Shown here: piece by piece, positions 34,346-42,883 of the stretch
Numbering within the stretch: the first letter of the stretch is position 1
How the letters are laid out: every line of letters starts with the position of its first letter
Assembly (NCBI GenBank): GCA_034933685.1
Contig: JAYFNB010000020.1
Span: 1-64,000, forward strand
Length of the DNA stretch: 64,000 nucleotides
Reading direction: 5' to 3'
DNA from: UBA8514 sp034933685
GTDB lineage: Bacteria > Bacillota > Clostridia > Lachnospirales > Anaerotignaceae
Position numbers and translations under genes: made by a program
The notes under the pieces: generated by a model
What the model was told of the DNA's origin: nothing
The model's input: the letters and a program-made list of their open reading frames with translations, nothing else
Databases searched by the model: none

Positions 34346-34540
34346 ATGGATAATAAAAAAGGATTAGTCATTACAAATAGGGATAGAGTGTTAAGGGCTT
34401 GGCAAAATTCAACGGAGCTTGTTCGAGACTATCAGGCTTATGCTCATGAGATTGATGATAAAGAACTAGCAAGTCTTTTTGCCCAATATGCAGAGGACGA
34501 AGCATTTCATGCCTCTAAACTTCTTGAACTTCTTTTATAG
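34346..34540 (+). CDS. Short ferritin-like/rubrerythrin-like protein
   Basis: A 64-residue helical protein ending YAEDEAFHASKLLELLL, with an E-x2-H pattern like half of a ferritin-like four-helix bundle. It is too short to bind a di-iron centre alone and may pair with another copy or be a helper. AGGAGG precedes it; a terminator follows. Confidence 0.5.
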   Translation: MDNKKGLVITNRDRVLRAWQNSTELVRDYQAYAHEIDDKELASLFAQYAEDEAFHASKLLELLL

Positions 34541-34550
34541 TCTAAAATAC

Positions 34551-34589
34551 AAAAAAGGTGGCTGAAAATAAAATTCAGTCACCTTTTTT
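34551..34589. terminator. Bidirectional terminator
   Basis: AAAGGTGGCTGAA pairs with TTCAGTCACCTTT, with A's and T's on the two flanks. It separates the rightward small gene from the leftward antiporter gene. Confidence 0.85.
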
Positions 34590-34616
34590 ATATGAGCCAG
34601 CGGTAGGCCAACCTTT

Positions 34617-35810
34617 TTAACTATCTAAAGATTTTTCTTTAAACAGTAATTCTTTATAAGTCATGTCTATACCAAAAGCGCCTAATGGTGCTGTAATTAA
34701 AATAGCTACCACTGCCACTGTAAGTACAATTTTCCCGCATGGTAAACCCAACGTAAGGGGTATAGAGCCTATAGCCGCTTGTACTGTGGCTTTTGGCATA
34801 TAGGCAATCACGCAGAACAAACGCTCCTTTAATGATAACTTTGTTTTCAACATACACAAGAATACACCTGCCATTCTGAAAACCAGAACTCCGAAAACAA
34901 CAATTATTGCAGATGCACCAGCAGCAACCGCATATTTTATATCAACCGTTGCACCCACAAGTACAAATAAAAGTATCTCTGCTGCAACCCAAAGTTTTGA
35001 AAATTTTGATGAGAGTCTATCTGCTAAAACAACGTGTTTTTTTTGCAGTGCCGCACCAATGCTCATAACTGCTAATAAGCCAGAAAATGGAACAATCCCT
35101 TCAAGTGAAGCCTCAGCACTAACCATCAAGAAAGAGACACTAAGCAAGATTACAACCTTGGCAGAATCTCTAATATGTATCTTTTTGAAGGACACTGCCA
35201 TTATAATTCCAATAAGAATTCCCACAACCATACCAAGCACAATGGAAATTGGAATTTGTACAAAACTGACAGGTGATATACTTTCACCCTGCGCCAGCCC
35301 TATAAATGCAGTAAACATGACTATTACAAATACATCATCAACTGATGCTCCTGCCATAATAAGCTGTGGAATACTATTGTTAGTACCATATTTATTTTCC
35401 ATCAAATTAAGCATTCGCGGAACAATAACCGCCGGAGATACTGCTCCAACAACTGCACCCATAATTGCAGCTTCCAAAACCGAAATACCAAGGAGTTTTG
35501 GTGCAATTATTACCATACCAATAATTTCAAAACATGCAGGCACAAAACACATAAGAATAGCTGGGCGCCCCACTTTAATTAAATCTTTAATATCCAAGGC
35601 AAGGCCAGCACGTGTTAATATAATAATTAATGCCAGCTTTCGTAAATCAGCGGAAATTCCAAGAATTGAACCATCTAACAAATTTAATGCATAAGGACCC
35701 AGAATAATTCCAGTTATAATCATACCCAACAGGCTTGGCAGCCTTAATTTTTTAAAAACCCATCCAAGAAACATTCCTAATAAGAATATATATGCAAGAC
35801 TTGTAAGCAC
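34617..35810 (-). CDS. CPA-type sodium/proton or fluoride-linked antiporter
   Basis: A 397-residue protein of about 11-12 membrane spans. The family signature is in ARVGLAL-type stretches (ADLRKLALIIILTRAGLALD), AVSPAVIVPRMLN and QLIMAGASVDDVFVIVMFTA, with paired Asp residues as in CPA antiporters. GTG at 35810 follows GGAGGA, so the upstream TTG reading is not used. A fluoride riboswitch lies in its leader. Antiporters of this superfamily are among known members of that regulon, so a role in fluoride tolerance (directly or through ion balance) is likely. Confidence 0.8.
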   Translation of the reverse strand: MLTSLAYIFLLGMFLGWVFKKLRLPSLLGMIITGIILGPYALNLLDGSILGISADLRKLALIIILTRAGLALDIKDLIKVGRPAILMCFVPACFEIIGMVIIAPKLLGISVLEAAIMGAVVGAVSPAVIVPRMLNLMENKYGTNNSIPQLIMAGASVDDVFVIVMFTAFIGLAQGESISPVSFVQIPISIVLGMVVGILIGIIMAVSFKKIHIRDSAKVVILLSVSFLMVSAEASLEGIVPFSGLLAVMSIGAALQKKHVVLADRLSSKFSKLWVAAEILLFVLVGATVDIKYAVAAGASAIIVVFGVLVFRMAGVFLCMLKTKLSLKERLFCVIAYMPKATVQAAIGSIPLTLGLPCGKIVLTVAVVAILITAPLGAFGIDMTYKELLFKEKSLDS

Positions 35811-35901
35811 TTTTCTTCCTCCAAACAATTATTTTTTATTTAGAAATTTAGTTTAATTAATCTCTTATCTAATTATTCATTCTTTCACCTCCTGCCTAAA
35901 A

Positions 35902-35990
35902 CAAAAAAAGCTGACACCTCTGCAATTATTGCAGAAGTCATCAGCTAATTAGCGGTTTTGGCAAAGCCATGGGAGACATTCATTCCCTTT
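35902..35990 (-). ncRNA. Fluoride (crcB) riboswitch with terminator
   Basis: Reading on the minus strand, GGGA-ATGAATGTC-TCCC (a P1 hairpin with the AUG loop) is followed by AACCGC, a short loop and GCTGATGACTTCTGC. This is the conserved crcB motif. Loop GAA/GUC bases can pair with the distal GACUUC in the required pseudoknot. The distal GCTGATGAC segment also forms the first strand of a terminator hairpin ending in TTTTTTT (35903-35947). Ligand binding should therefore prevent termination. Confidence 0.85.
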
Positions 35991-36094
35991 TTTCGATTTA
36001 TTATAACAATCAATTTTGATATTGTCAATAACATCCTCTATTTAAAGTATTTTCAGCCTTAAAAGGTACTTCTTGTTATCAATGGCGCCAATTT

Positions 36095-36544
36095 TTACTT
36101 GTTGTTTGCTTGACTAGCCTGACACTCACTGCAATATCCGTACAAATAAAGCTTATGACCCAAAATTGCAAAGTCTGTTTCACTTTCCAATTCTTCTTCA
36201 TAGGAACCCAATGGACAATTTTGAATAGTAACTATTTTTTTGCATCCAACACAAACCAAGTAATGTCTATGCCCTATTTTGTTATATTCAAAAAGCATTC
36301 TGTCATCGCCCATAATGCTTATTTTTGTAACCAAATCTATGTTTTCCAGTGATTCCAACGTCCTATATACAGTTGAAAGATTTACATTTATATTATCATT
36401 TTTTAATGTAAGAAAAATTTGCTCTGCCGCCATAGGCTGATTAACGTTTACTAATAAATCCAAAATAGCCTTACGGCTTTTTGTAGACTTCAATCCACTT
36501 TTTTTAAACTTTTCTTCGTACTCCGCTACTTCGTTCAACTGCAT
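36095..36544 (-). CDS. Fur-family metalloregulator
   Basis: A 149-residue Fur/PerR-type regulator. The winged helix (AEQIFLTLKNDNINVNLSTV, YRTLESLENIDLV) is followed by a metal-binding half: GHRHYLVCVGCKKIVTIQNC and the CSEC near the C-terminus, giving the structural zinc site. Which metal or signal it senses (Fe, Zn or peroxide) cannot be told from sequence. It lies upstream of the riboswitch-antiporter gene, on the same strand, with no shared operon evident. Confidence 0.85.
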   Translation of the reverse strand: MQLNEVAEYEEKFKKSGLKSTKSRKAILDLLVNVNQPMAAEQIFLTLKNDNINVNLSTVYRTLESLENIDLVTKISIMGDDRMLFEYNKIGHRHYLVCVGCKKIVTIQNCPLGSYEEELESETDFAILGHKLYLYGYCSECQASQANNK

Positions 36545-36729
36545 ATCCTCCCTTATTATTTTTATTTTCTCAAATAATGCTTGTCTTCATTATATCATAC
36601 TTCAAACAGATTGTATGTAACAAAAAATAGAATACCACCGATAGTATTACAATGCAAGCATTGAGGCTTTCATTTTAACATTCTCTATCGATGATACTCC
36701 AAATATATTCTTATATTTCAATTGAAAAC

Positions 36730-37812
36730 TTATAGTTTATATATTCCTTTGGTTTCATAACCTTCCCACAAAACAGACTGCGCAAAATCTAGCTGTTCCT
36801 TTGACCATAGCCCTGGAGAGCCACCAGTGTTAACGAAAATTGCATTTTTATCTTTCTGTATAATTCCCTTACTAACCATATCACAAAAGCCATAAAAAAC
36901 TTTTCCGGTGTAGCATGGGTCAAGTATAACTGCTTCTTTTTCAGCCATTAAACTTATGTGCTTCCATGTGTTTTCGTCAGGTGCGTTATAACCTATTCCA
37001 CCATATGGTTTATCCTCAGGTCCAGCCATAATGTCCAAATCTGAAGCTTCACATTTAAAGCCCATTTCATAAAACTCACTGATTTCGTTTATAAAATCTG
37101 TCGTAACCTTCGGGTCAACATAATCTGGCTCAATAGTTACACCAATAACCTTAAATGGCGCGTTATAATATTTTGCACCTGCCCATAAGCCTGCAAACGT
37201 ACCTGTTGAACCATAGCCACAAACAACATAGTCTGCCTTTATGTTATCCTTTTCCATTTGTTCCATCAGTTCCTTAGCCGCCATAATATAGCCCGCTGCG
37301 CCAATTATAGTCTGGCCTCCAATTGGAATATCAAGGACTTTTTCTCCGTTTGCTTCTTTTTCTGCAATAATTTTATCTGCGCACTCTCTTAAATAAACCT
37401 TAGCCTTTGCGTCCTTGTCTGGCTCACCTTCTAATGAAGTTGTATCCACAAAATGTATTTCAGCACCCATAAGTCTGTCTAAAAGTAGATTCCCTGACAT
37501 ATAATCAGGCTTAGCACCTTTTAGCACAAGAATACTTTTTAAACCATATTTAATTGCCGCTGCAATTGTAAGACGTCCATGGTTTGTTTGAACACCACCA
37601 TAGGTCATTAAAGTTGTGTAGCCATTATCAAGGGCATACTTAACAATATAATCAAGTTTTCTTGTTTTATTTCCACCAAGAGCAAGACCTGAAAGGTCAT
37701 CCCTTTTAATATAGAGCTTTCCTCTGCCAAGATGTTCCGTAAGGTTTGGCATAAATTCTAGGGGTGTATTCACCTTACCAACGTTTACCATTTTTAGTTC
37801 GTTTATATTCAT
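36730..37812 (-). CDS. dcyD: D-cysteine desulfhydrase (PLP-dependent)
   Basis: A 360-residue protein of the ACC deaminase/D-cysteine desulfhydrase family. KLYIKRDDLSGLALGGNKTR contains the PLP lysine. GGVQTNHGRLTIAAAIKYGL and YGSTGTFAGLW bind substrate and phosphate. It converts D-cysteine to pyruvate, sulfide and ammonia. It is third in the patB-like/nhaC-like operon. An ACC deaminase role is less likely in this context. Confidence 0.8.
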   Translation of the reverse strand: MNINELKMVNVGKVNTPLEFMPNLTEHLGRGKLYIKRDDLSGLALGGNKTRKLDYIVKYALDNGYTTLMTYGGVQTNHGRLTIAAAIKYGLKSILVLKGAKPDYMSGNLLLDRLMGAEIHFVDTTSLEGEPDKDAKAKVYLRECADKIIAEKEANGEKVLDIPIGGQTIIGAAGYIMAAKELMEQMEKDNIKADYVVCGYGSTGTFAGLWAGAKYYNAPFKVIGVTIEPDYVDPKVTTDFINEISEFYEMGFKCEASDLDIMAGPEDKPYGGIGYNAPDENTWKHISLMAEKEAVILDPCYTGKVFYGFCDMVSKGIIQKDKNAIFVNTGGSPGLWSKEQLDFAQSVLWEGYETKGIYKL

Positions 37813-37858
37813 AAAACTTGCTTCCCTTCATTTTGAATAATTTATACACATGCGGCTT

Positions 37859-39202
37859 CTACATTTCTTTTGCAGAAGTTTGAGGAACTGCTTTTTCATC
37901 CTGTGTTCTAAGAAGACCGAACTGAATTGTTATAGCAGCTGCAATAATAAGTGCAAACGTATAAAAAGAGTATTTAATTATTGAAAGTGGTGATACATCT
38001 GTAAGTCCTGTCATAATAAGCATACCACCGTCGTGAGGCATAAGGGAAAGAAATGCACACGCAAAAATATCTATAAGGCTGGCAAGTCTCTTAGGTGCAA
38101 TTTTGTATTTTCCACCAATTTCCTTAGCAATTGGTGCTGAAATAATTATAGCAATTGTGTTATTAACAAGTGCAGCTGAAAGAACACCTGAAAGTAATGA
38201 AATAACGTACTCTGCGCCTTTTCTATCTTTAATTTTTGATGTTGCAGTTTTAACCATCCATTCAACGCCACCGTTAAATGTAACAAGACCTATTATACCA
38301 GAAACAAGTATAGCTACAATAGAAATACTAAACATGTCTGACATACCTTCGCCAATAGCCTGAACCCATTGGAAAAATGTACATGTTCCACCTATAATGC
38401 CTATTAACCCTGTCATAATAATACCAATAAAAAGTACACCTGCAACATTGAAGCCCATAAGTGCTGTAATAAGAACAACAATGTATGGAATTACAAGAAT
38501 AATATTAAAAGCTCCAACTTCACCTATGCTAGCGGCACCGCCAAGAACACCAAACATAACGCAGGCAACAATTGCCGCAGGCGCCGCAATAAAGAAATTC
38601 ATTTTAAATTTATCCTTCATTTCTGAACCGCATCCTTTTGCGGCTGAAATAGTTGTGTCAGAAATCATGGAAAGGTTATCGCCAAAATACGCTCCACCAA
38701 TAACAGCAGCGCAAGTAAGGGCAACATTAAGATTTGCTGTTTGGGCAACACCTACTGCAATAGGTGCCATAGCTGCAATTGTTCCCATTGATGTACCAAT
38801 AGCAGTAGAAATAAAACAACACATAATAAATACACCAGGTATAAGAAGGAATCCAGGAATTAAGGTGAGTCCCATATTAATAACAGATTCCTTCCCACCC
38901 ATAACAGCTGCTGCACCTTGAAATCCACCTGCAAGAAGATAAATAAGAACTATCATCATAACGCCAGAGTTGCCTGCATTATCACAAAAAATATCGACTT
39001 TTCTTGTCATTGGAACTTTTTTGTTGAATAACATTGCTACTGCGATACCTGCAATAAGTGCAACGTGTCTTGGAAATTGTTTAAATGGTGCTTCTGCTCC
39101 CATAATTGTAAATACAAGACCACACCCAACATATAATCCCAAAAAAACTAAAAGCGGTAAAAATGCGGAAAAACCATACTTCTTAACATCGTTTTCGTTC
39201 AT
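37859..39202 (-). CDS. NhaC-family sodium/proton or substrate antiporter
   Basis: A 447-residue protein of about 11-12 membrane spans. Signature stretches are STAIGTSMGTIAAMAPIAVG, GAYFGDNLSMISDTTISAAK and LMPHDGGMLIMTGLTDVSPL. NhaC relatives include substrate/sodium exchangers as well as proton antiporters. Its position between a C-S lyase and D-cysteine desulfhydrase suggests sulfur-compound exchange, but that is inferred. The second ATG (39202) is best spaced from GGGAGG. Confidence 0.8.
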   Translation of the reverse strand: MNENDVKKYGFSAFLPLLVFLGLYVGCGLVFTIMGAEAPFKQFPRHVALIAGIAVAMLFNKKVPMTRKVDIFCDNAGNSGVMMIVLIYLLAGGFQGAAAVMGGKESVINMGLTLIPGFLLIPGVFIMCCFISTAIGTSMGTIAAMAPIAVGVAQTANLNVALTCAAVIGGAYFGDNLSMISDTTISAAKGCGSEMKDKFKMNFFIAAPAAIVACVMFGVLGGAASIGEVGAFNIILVIPYIVVLITALMGFNVAGVLFIGIIMTGLIGIIGGTCTFFQWVQAIGEGMSDMFSISIVAILVSGIIGLVTFNGGVEWMVKTATSKIKDRKGAEYVISLLSGVLSAALVNNTIAIIISAPIAKEIGGKYKIAPKRLASLIDIFACAFLSLMPHDGGMLIMTGLTDVSPLSIIKYSFYTFALIIAAAITIQFGLLRTQDEKAVPQTSAKEM

Positions 39203-39257
39203 CTTCATATCCTCCCATACTAATAAATAATAAGACCTTAATATAAATATAAATTCA

Positions 39258-40430
39258 TTAAAGGTTGTCTACAGCAACTTTCAGCTGTTCCAACGCTTTT
39301 TTGATAACAGAACGTGGTGTGGCTGCATTAAGTCTTAAAAAGCCTGAACCACCATACCCAAAGTCATGACCCATTCCAAATGCCACGCCAGCTTTTTCTA
39401 CAGTAAATTTCAAAAGCTCCTCATCTGTCATTTTAAGCCCACTTGCATCTATCCAGCAAAGATAAGTTGCTTCTGGTGAATTTGGCTTTAACACTGGAAT
39501 ATTTTTTTCACAATATTCTCTAATAAATTTCATGTTATCTGAAATGTAAGTCAAAAGCTGATTAAGCCATTCTTCACCCTGCTCACAAGCTGCCATTGTA
39601 GCTACAAGGCTGAAGCAGTTGTTTCTTGCAATATCCATTTTCTTAAGTTCTGAAATATAAATGTTCTTGGTTTCTTCGTTGTTAAAAATCATTGTGGCTG
39701 ATTGAAGACCTGCAAGGTTAAAAGTTTTACTTGGTGCTATGCAAGTGATGGTAAGTTTTTCAATTTCCTTGGAAACTGACGCCATTACTGTGTGCTTATG
39801 TCCGTCAAGGATAAGGTCGCTGTGGATTTCATCTGAAATAATCTCTATTCCATATTTAACGCATATGTCTCCCACCCTTTTAAGCTCCTCCTTTGTCCAC
39901 ACTCTGCCCACTGGGTTATGTGGATTGCAAAGAATGAAATATCTTGCACCTTTTTTTGCTTTTTCCTCAAAATCTTCATAATCCATTGTGTAACAGCCGT
40001 TTTCACTTTTAAGTGGATTTACAAGCAGCTGTCTGCCTGTGTTTTCAACAACATCTGCAAATGGATGATAAACTGGCTGTTGAATAATAATTTTGTCATC
40101 TTCCTTTGTAAACAGATTGATTAGAAGCCTCATTCCTGGTACAACCCCTGGTGTAAAAGCCATTTTAGCAATATCTGGTGTATAGCCATTTCGTTTTTCC
40201 TGCCAATTTGAAATTGCTTTAAAATATTCCTCTGGGCGATATGTATAACCAAAAATCCCTTGGTCTGCCCTTTTATGTATTGCATCAATAATTGGCTGAG
40301 CAGTTTTAAAATCCATGTCTGCTATCCACAAAGGAATAACACTGTTTGTACCGTAATGTAAATCTGCCTCTTGGAATTTCGCTGCATAATTTTCACTGCG
40401 GTCTATTACTTCATCAAAATTGTAGTGCAT
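39258..40430 (-). CDS. MalY/PatB-type cystathionine beta-lyase (aminotransferase class I/II)
   Basis: A 390-residue PLP enzyme of the MalY/PatB subfamily. Typical segments are MHYNFDEVIDRSENYAAKF, PLWIADMDFKTA, IILQPVYHPF-like (KIIIQQPVYHPFADVV), CNPHNPVGRVWTKEEL and the PLP lysine in APSKTFNLAGLQSA. Such enzymes split cystathionine or cysteine to give homocysteine or pyruvate. It is the first gene behind the sigma-54 promoter; AGGAGG precedes the ATG. Confidence 0.88.
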   Translation of the reverse strand: MHYNFDEVIDRSENYAAKFQEADLHYGTNSVIPLWIADMDFKTAQPIIDAIHKRADQGIFGYTYRPEEYFKAISNWQEKRNGYTPDIAKMAFTPGVVPGMRLLINLFTKEDDKIIIQQPVYHPFADVVENTGRQLLVNPLKSENGCYTMDYEDFEEKAKKGARYFILCNPHNPVGRVWTKEELKRVGDICVKYGIEIISDEIHSDLILDGHKHTVMASVSKEIEKLTITCIAPSKTFNLAGLQSATMIFNNEETKNIYISELKKMDIARNNCFSLVATMAACEQGEEWLNQLLTYISDNMKFIREYCEKNIPVLKPNSPEATYLCWIDASGLKMTDEELLKFTVEKAGVAFGMGHDFGYGGSGFLRLNAATPRSVIKKALEQLKVAVDNL

Positions 40431-40500
40431 AAAACTTTACCTCCTAAGTATAATTACTAATCTGATAGTTTTAACGCATTTTCATTCATTGTTATTAAAA

Positions 40501-40515
40501 GCAAATTACGTGCCA
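40501..40515 (-). promoter_or_regulatory. Sigma-54 promoter of the C-S lyase operon
   Basis: On the minus strand the sequence is TGGCAC, five bases, TTGC, with T's after it: the exact -24/-12 consensus spacing. It lies 71 bases before the lyase ATG and in the gap after the divergently placed activator's terminator. A palindromic TTGTACAA further upstream (about 40578) could be an activator site. Confidence 0.92.
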
Positions 40516-40613
40516 AAATAATATATTTGAAATCGTTATATTTTAAAATAATCTTACTAATTTTTTTCAAAAAAACACTTGTACAAAACGTTAACTTTTT
40601 TCATTATAAAAAA

Positions 40614-40640
40614 CAATGGGGTGCATTAAGCACCCCATTG
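40614..40640 (-). terminator. Terminator of the PrpR-like activator gene
   Basis: CAATGGGGTGC (40614-40624) pairs with GCACCCCATTG (40630-40640), an 11-bp stem with a T-run on the minus strand. Confidence 0.9.
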
Positions 40641-40681
40641 AAATCCCATTGCCCCGTTTATAATACTTTAAACACTCATGC

Positions 40682-42742
40682 TTACATGGTCTCATCCAAA
40701 GTTCTCTCTCCTGCATGCGTAAGCCTGTTTCCACCTCTGCCTACAGACATAACAATGTACCCTTCTTCCATAAGCAAATTTAAAATATTTCTTATTTCCA
40801 TTTCAGAAATTTGATTTCCGTCAGTATTTAATTGATTATAAATACTTCTACGACCATTTTTGCCTGGGTTGTTTTTTATTATTGCTAAAATAGACACCGC
40901 ATTATCATAAGCTTTACCACAAAGTTTTTTTAATTTCTCTATACTTTCAGCTTTAACTTCATTGCAAATATTTTCTTTCTTTATTCTGTTTTCCAACATA
41001 GTTTCAGGCAAATCAGAAGGAAGAATTTCTTTTTTATCAAGAAATTTTAAGTATTCCAGAATATTTTTAAGTTCTCGAACATTACCATCCCAATAATAAT
41101 CTCTAAAAATATCTTCTGTTTCAGGTAAAAGCTTATAGTCAGCACAAATTTCAGAGCAAAGATGCTCCGCCAACAAAAATATGTCCTCCCCTCTGTCACG
41201 AAGAGGCGGTATTTCAATGGGCAAGGTATTTATTCTGTAGTAAAGGTCTTTTCTAAACTTTCCTTCCTTAACCATATCAAGAATATTTTCGTTTGTTGCA
41301 GCAATTATGCGCACATCTATAGGAATAATTCTGTTTTCGCCAACACGCATTATTTCTTTTTCCTGCAAAACCCTAAGTAGCTTAACTTGAAGATTTTGGC
41401 TCATTCCCTCAATTTCATCAAGGAACAATGTGCCCTTATGGGCATATTCAAAAAGTCCCTGTTTACCACTCTTTTTAGCGCCAGTAAACGCACCCTCTCC
41501 ATAACCAAAAAGCTCACTTTCCAGCAATGTATCTGGTAAAGCGGCACAATTAATGGCAATAAAAGGCATATCCCTTCTACTTGATGCATGATGAATTGAA
41601 TGAGCAAATAGTTCTTTTCCTGTTCCACTTTCTCCTGTAACAAGTATGGAGGCATCTGTAAGTGCCATTTTTTTTGCAATGTCCTTTGCCCTAACCATTT
41701 GCGGACAATTGGCAACAATATCATCGAAAGTATATTTACTGTTATATCCTCTATCGTGCAACTGCATCCTTAAATTTTGGTGCCTTTTTTCTTCGTCATT
41801 AAACCTTTGCAGCAAAAGGAAATATCCGTTAAATGATTTTTCCCATATTATTGGAGCAACAGTTACGCTTATTGGAGTCCCATTTATATGTATCAGTTTT
41901 GAGACCTTGTCCTCTTCTTGGCTAAGATTCGTTACAAGCCCCTTAAACTGAGAATTTATTTCCCATACAAAGCTACCAATAAGACTTTTTCTGCTTTTTA
42001 AAATAAGATTTTCTGCAGCTTTATTGCAAATTGAAATCCTTCTGTCACAATCGGTACCTAAAATTCCAATATTCATAGACTCAATAAGAATTTCAAGGCG
42101 ATTTTCTATATTTACATTTTCATCGGTAAGTGCATAAATTCCGTAGTTTTTCTCTGATAGCTGCTCAACGTAATTTTTATACTGCTGTGTCTTTAAAAAC
42201 CAGTTAAAGCCAAGTTTAAATGTCATCTCAATTATAACCGATTCAGAAAAAACTCTATAACCAAGGTCAATCACTTTTTTTATATTCCGTGGCACGTATC
42301 TAAGTTCCCCGGGTGTTATAGCCACTTCAACATCCGCTGGAGGTTCATTTTCAGGCCCCATAGGGTAAAATTTAATATGGGTTATGTCGTTACGGTTTAA
42401 GTCTGCAATGGTTTCTATTGCCATATTGTAGCTAAGGTTTACAACTAAAGCCTTTGTGCCCTTTGGCAGTTTTTTTATTTCATCAAGGCAATTTTTTCTA
42501 AATGTAAGCCTTGAAACAACGATTTTTTCTCTGTCTGGAACAAGTGAAACAACATACTCAAATATATCTGAAGACGTAGTTCCAACATAGTATAAATCGG
42601 CCTCTTCTAGATAACTTACCATACCAAGTTCAAGGCTATGGATAGTAATGTCAACACGATTTCCAAAAAAATCTTCAAAAACACTTTTATAAAACGAACC
42701 TACCTCGTATGAAAATGTAATGATAATAATTTTCTTTTTCAT
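40682..42742 (-). CDS. Sigma-54-dependent activator with PrpR N-terminal domain
   Basis: A 686-residue regulator. Residues about 1-190 are a PrpR_N sensor (KIIIITFSYEVGSFYKSVFE). A PAS-like region follows (about 200-310, IESMNIGILGTDCDRRISIC). The AAA+ core has TGESGTGKELFAHSIH (Walker A), the GAFTGA loop, and FLDEIEGMSQNLQVKLLRVL (Walker B). The C-terminus carries a small winged-helix rather than a classic Fis HTH. It is encoded next to the one consensus sigma-54 promoter, so it is the likely activator. ATG at 42742 follows GAGAGG. Confidence 0.88.
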   Translation of the reverse strand: MKKKIIIITFSYEVGSFYKSVFEDFFGNRVDITIHSLELGMVSYLEEADLYYVGTTSSDIFEYVVSLVPDREKIVVSRLTFRKNCLDEIKKLPKGTKALVVNLSYNMAIETIADLNRNDITHIKFYPMGPENEPPADVEVAITPGELRYVPRNIKKVIDLGYRVFSESVIIEMTFKLGFNWFLKTQQYKNYVEQLSEKNYGIYALTDENVNIENRLEILIESMNIGILGTDCDRRISICNKAAENLILKSRKSLIGSFVWEINSQFKGLVTNLSQEEDKVSKLIHINGTPISVTVAPIIWEKSFNGYFLLLQRFNDEEKRHQNLRMQLHDRGYNSKYTFDDIVANCPQMVRAKDIAKKMALTDASILVTGESGTGKELFAHSIHHASSRRDMPFIAINCAALPDTLLESELFGYGEGAFTGAKKSGKQGLFEYAHKGTLFLDEIEGMSQNLQVKLLRVLQEKEIMRVGENRIIPIDVRIIAATNENILDMVKEGKFRKDLYYRINTLPIEIPPLRDRGEDIFLLAEHLCSEICADYKLLPETEDIFRDYYWDGNVRELKNILEYLKFLDKKEILPSDLPETMLENRIKKENICNEVKAESIEKLKKLCGKAYDNAVSILAIIKNNPGKNGRRSIYNQLNTDGNQISEMEIRNILNLLMEEGYIVMSVGRGGNRLTHAGERTLDETM

Positions 42743-42834
42743 CTCATAACCTCTCATTTTCTTGTTTCGCTAAATTCATGATATTATCTGCGCATATAAA
42801 AGTCAATGAGAAACTATTGTATGTATAACTATAA

Positions 42835-42868
42835 AAAAAAGTATTGCCATAATAAGCAATACTTTTTT
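42835..42868. terminator. Terminator after methionine gamma-lyase gene
   Basis: AAAAAAGTATTGC (42835-42847) pairs with GCAATACTTTTTT (42856-42868). The symmetric A/T flanks allow termination in both directions; here it ends the leftward lyase transcript. Confidence 0.85.
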
Positions 42869-42883
42869 ATATATTCACTTCGC

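Noticed and set aside
38397..38921. Long plus-strand open frame of 174 codons over the NhaC-type gene
   Set aside because: It is antisense to a well-supported membrane protein, has Ile/Ala/Thr-rich shadow composition and no ribosome site.
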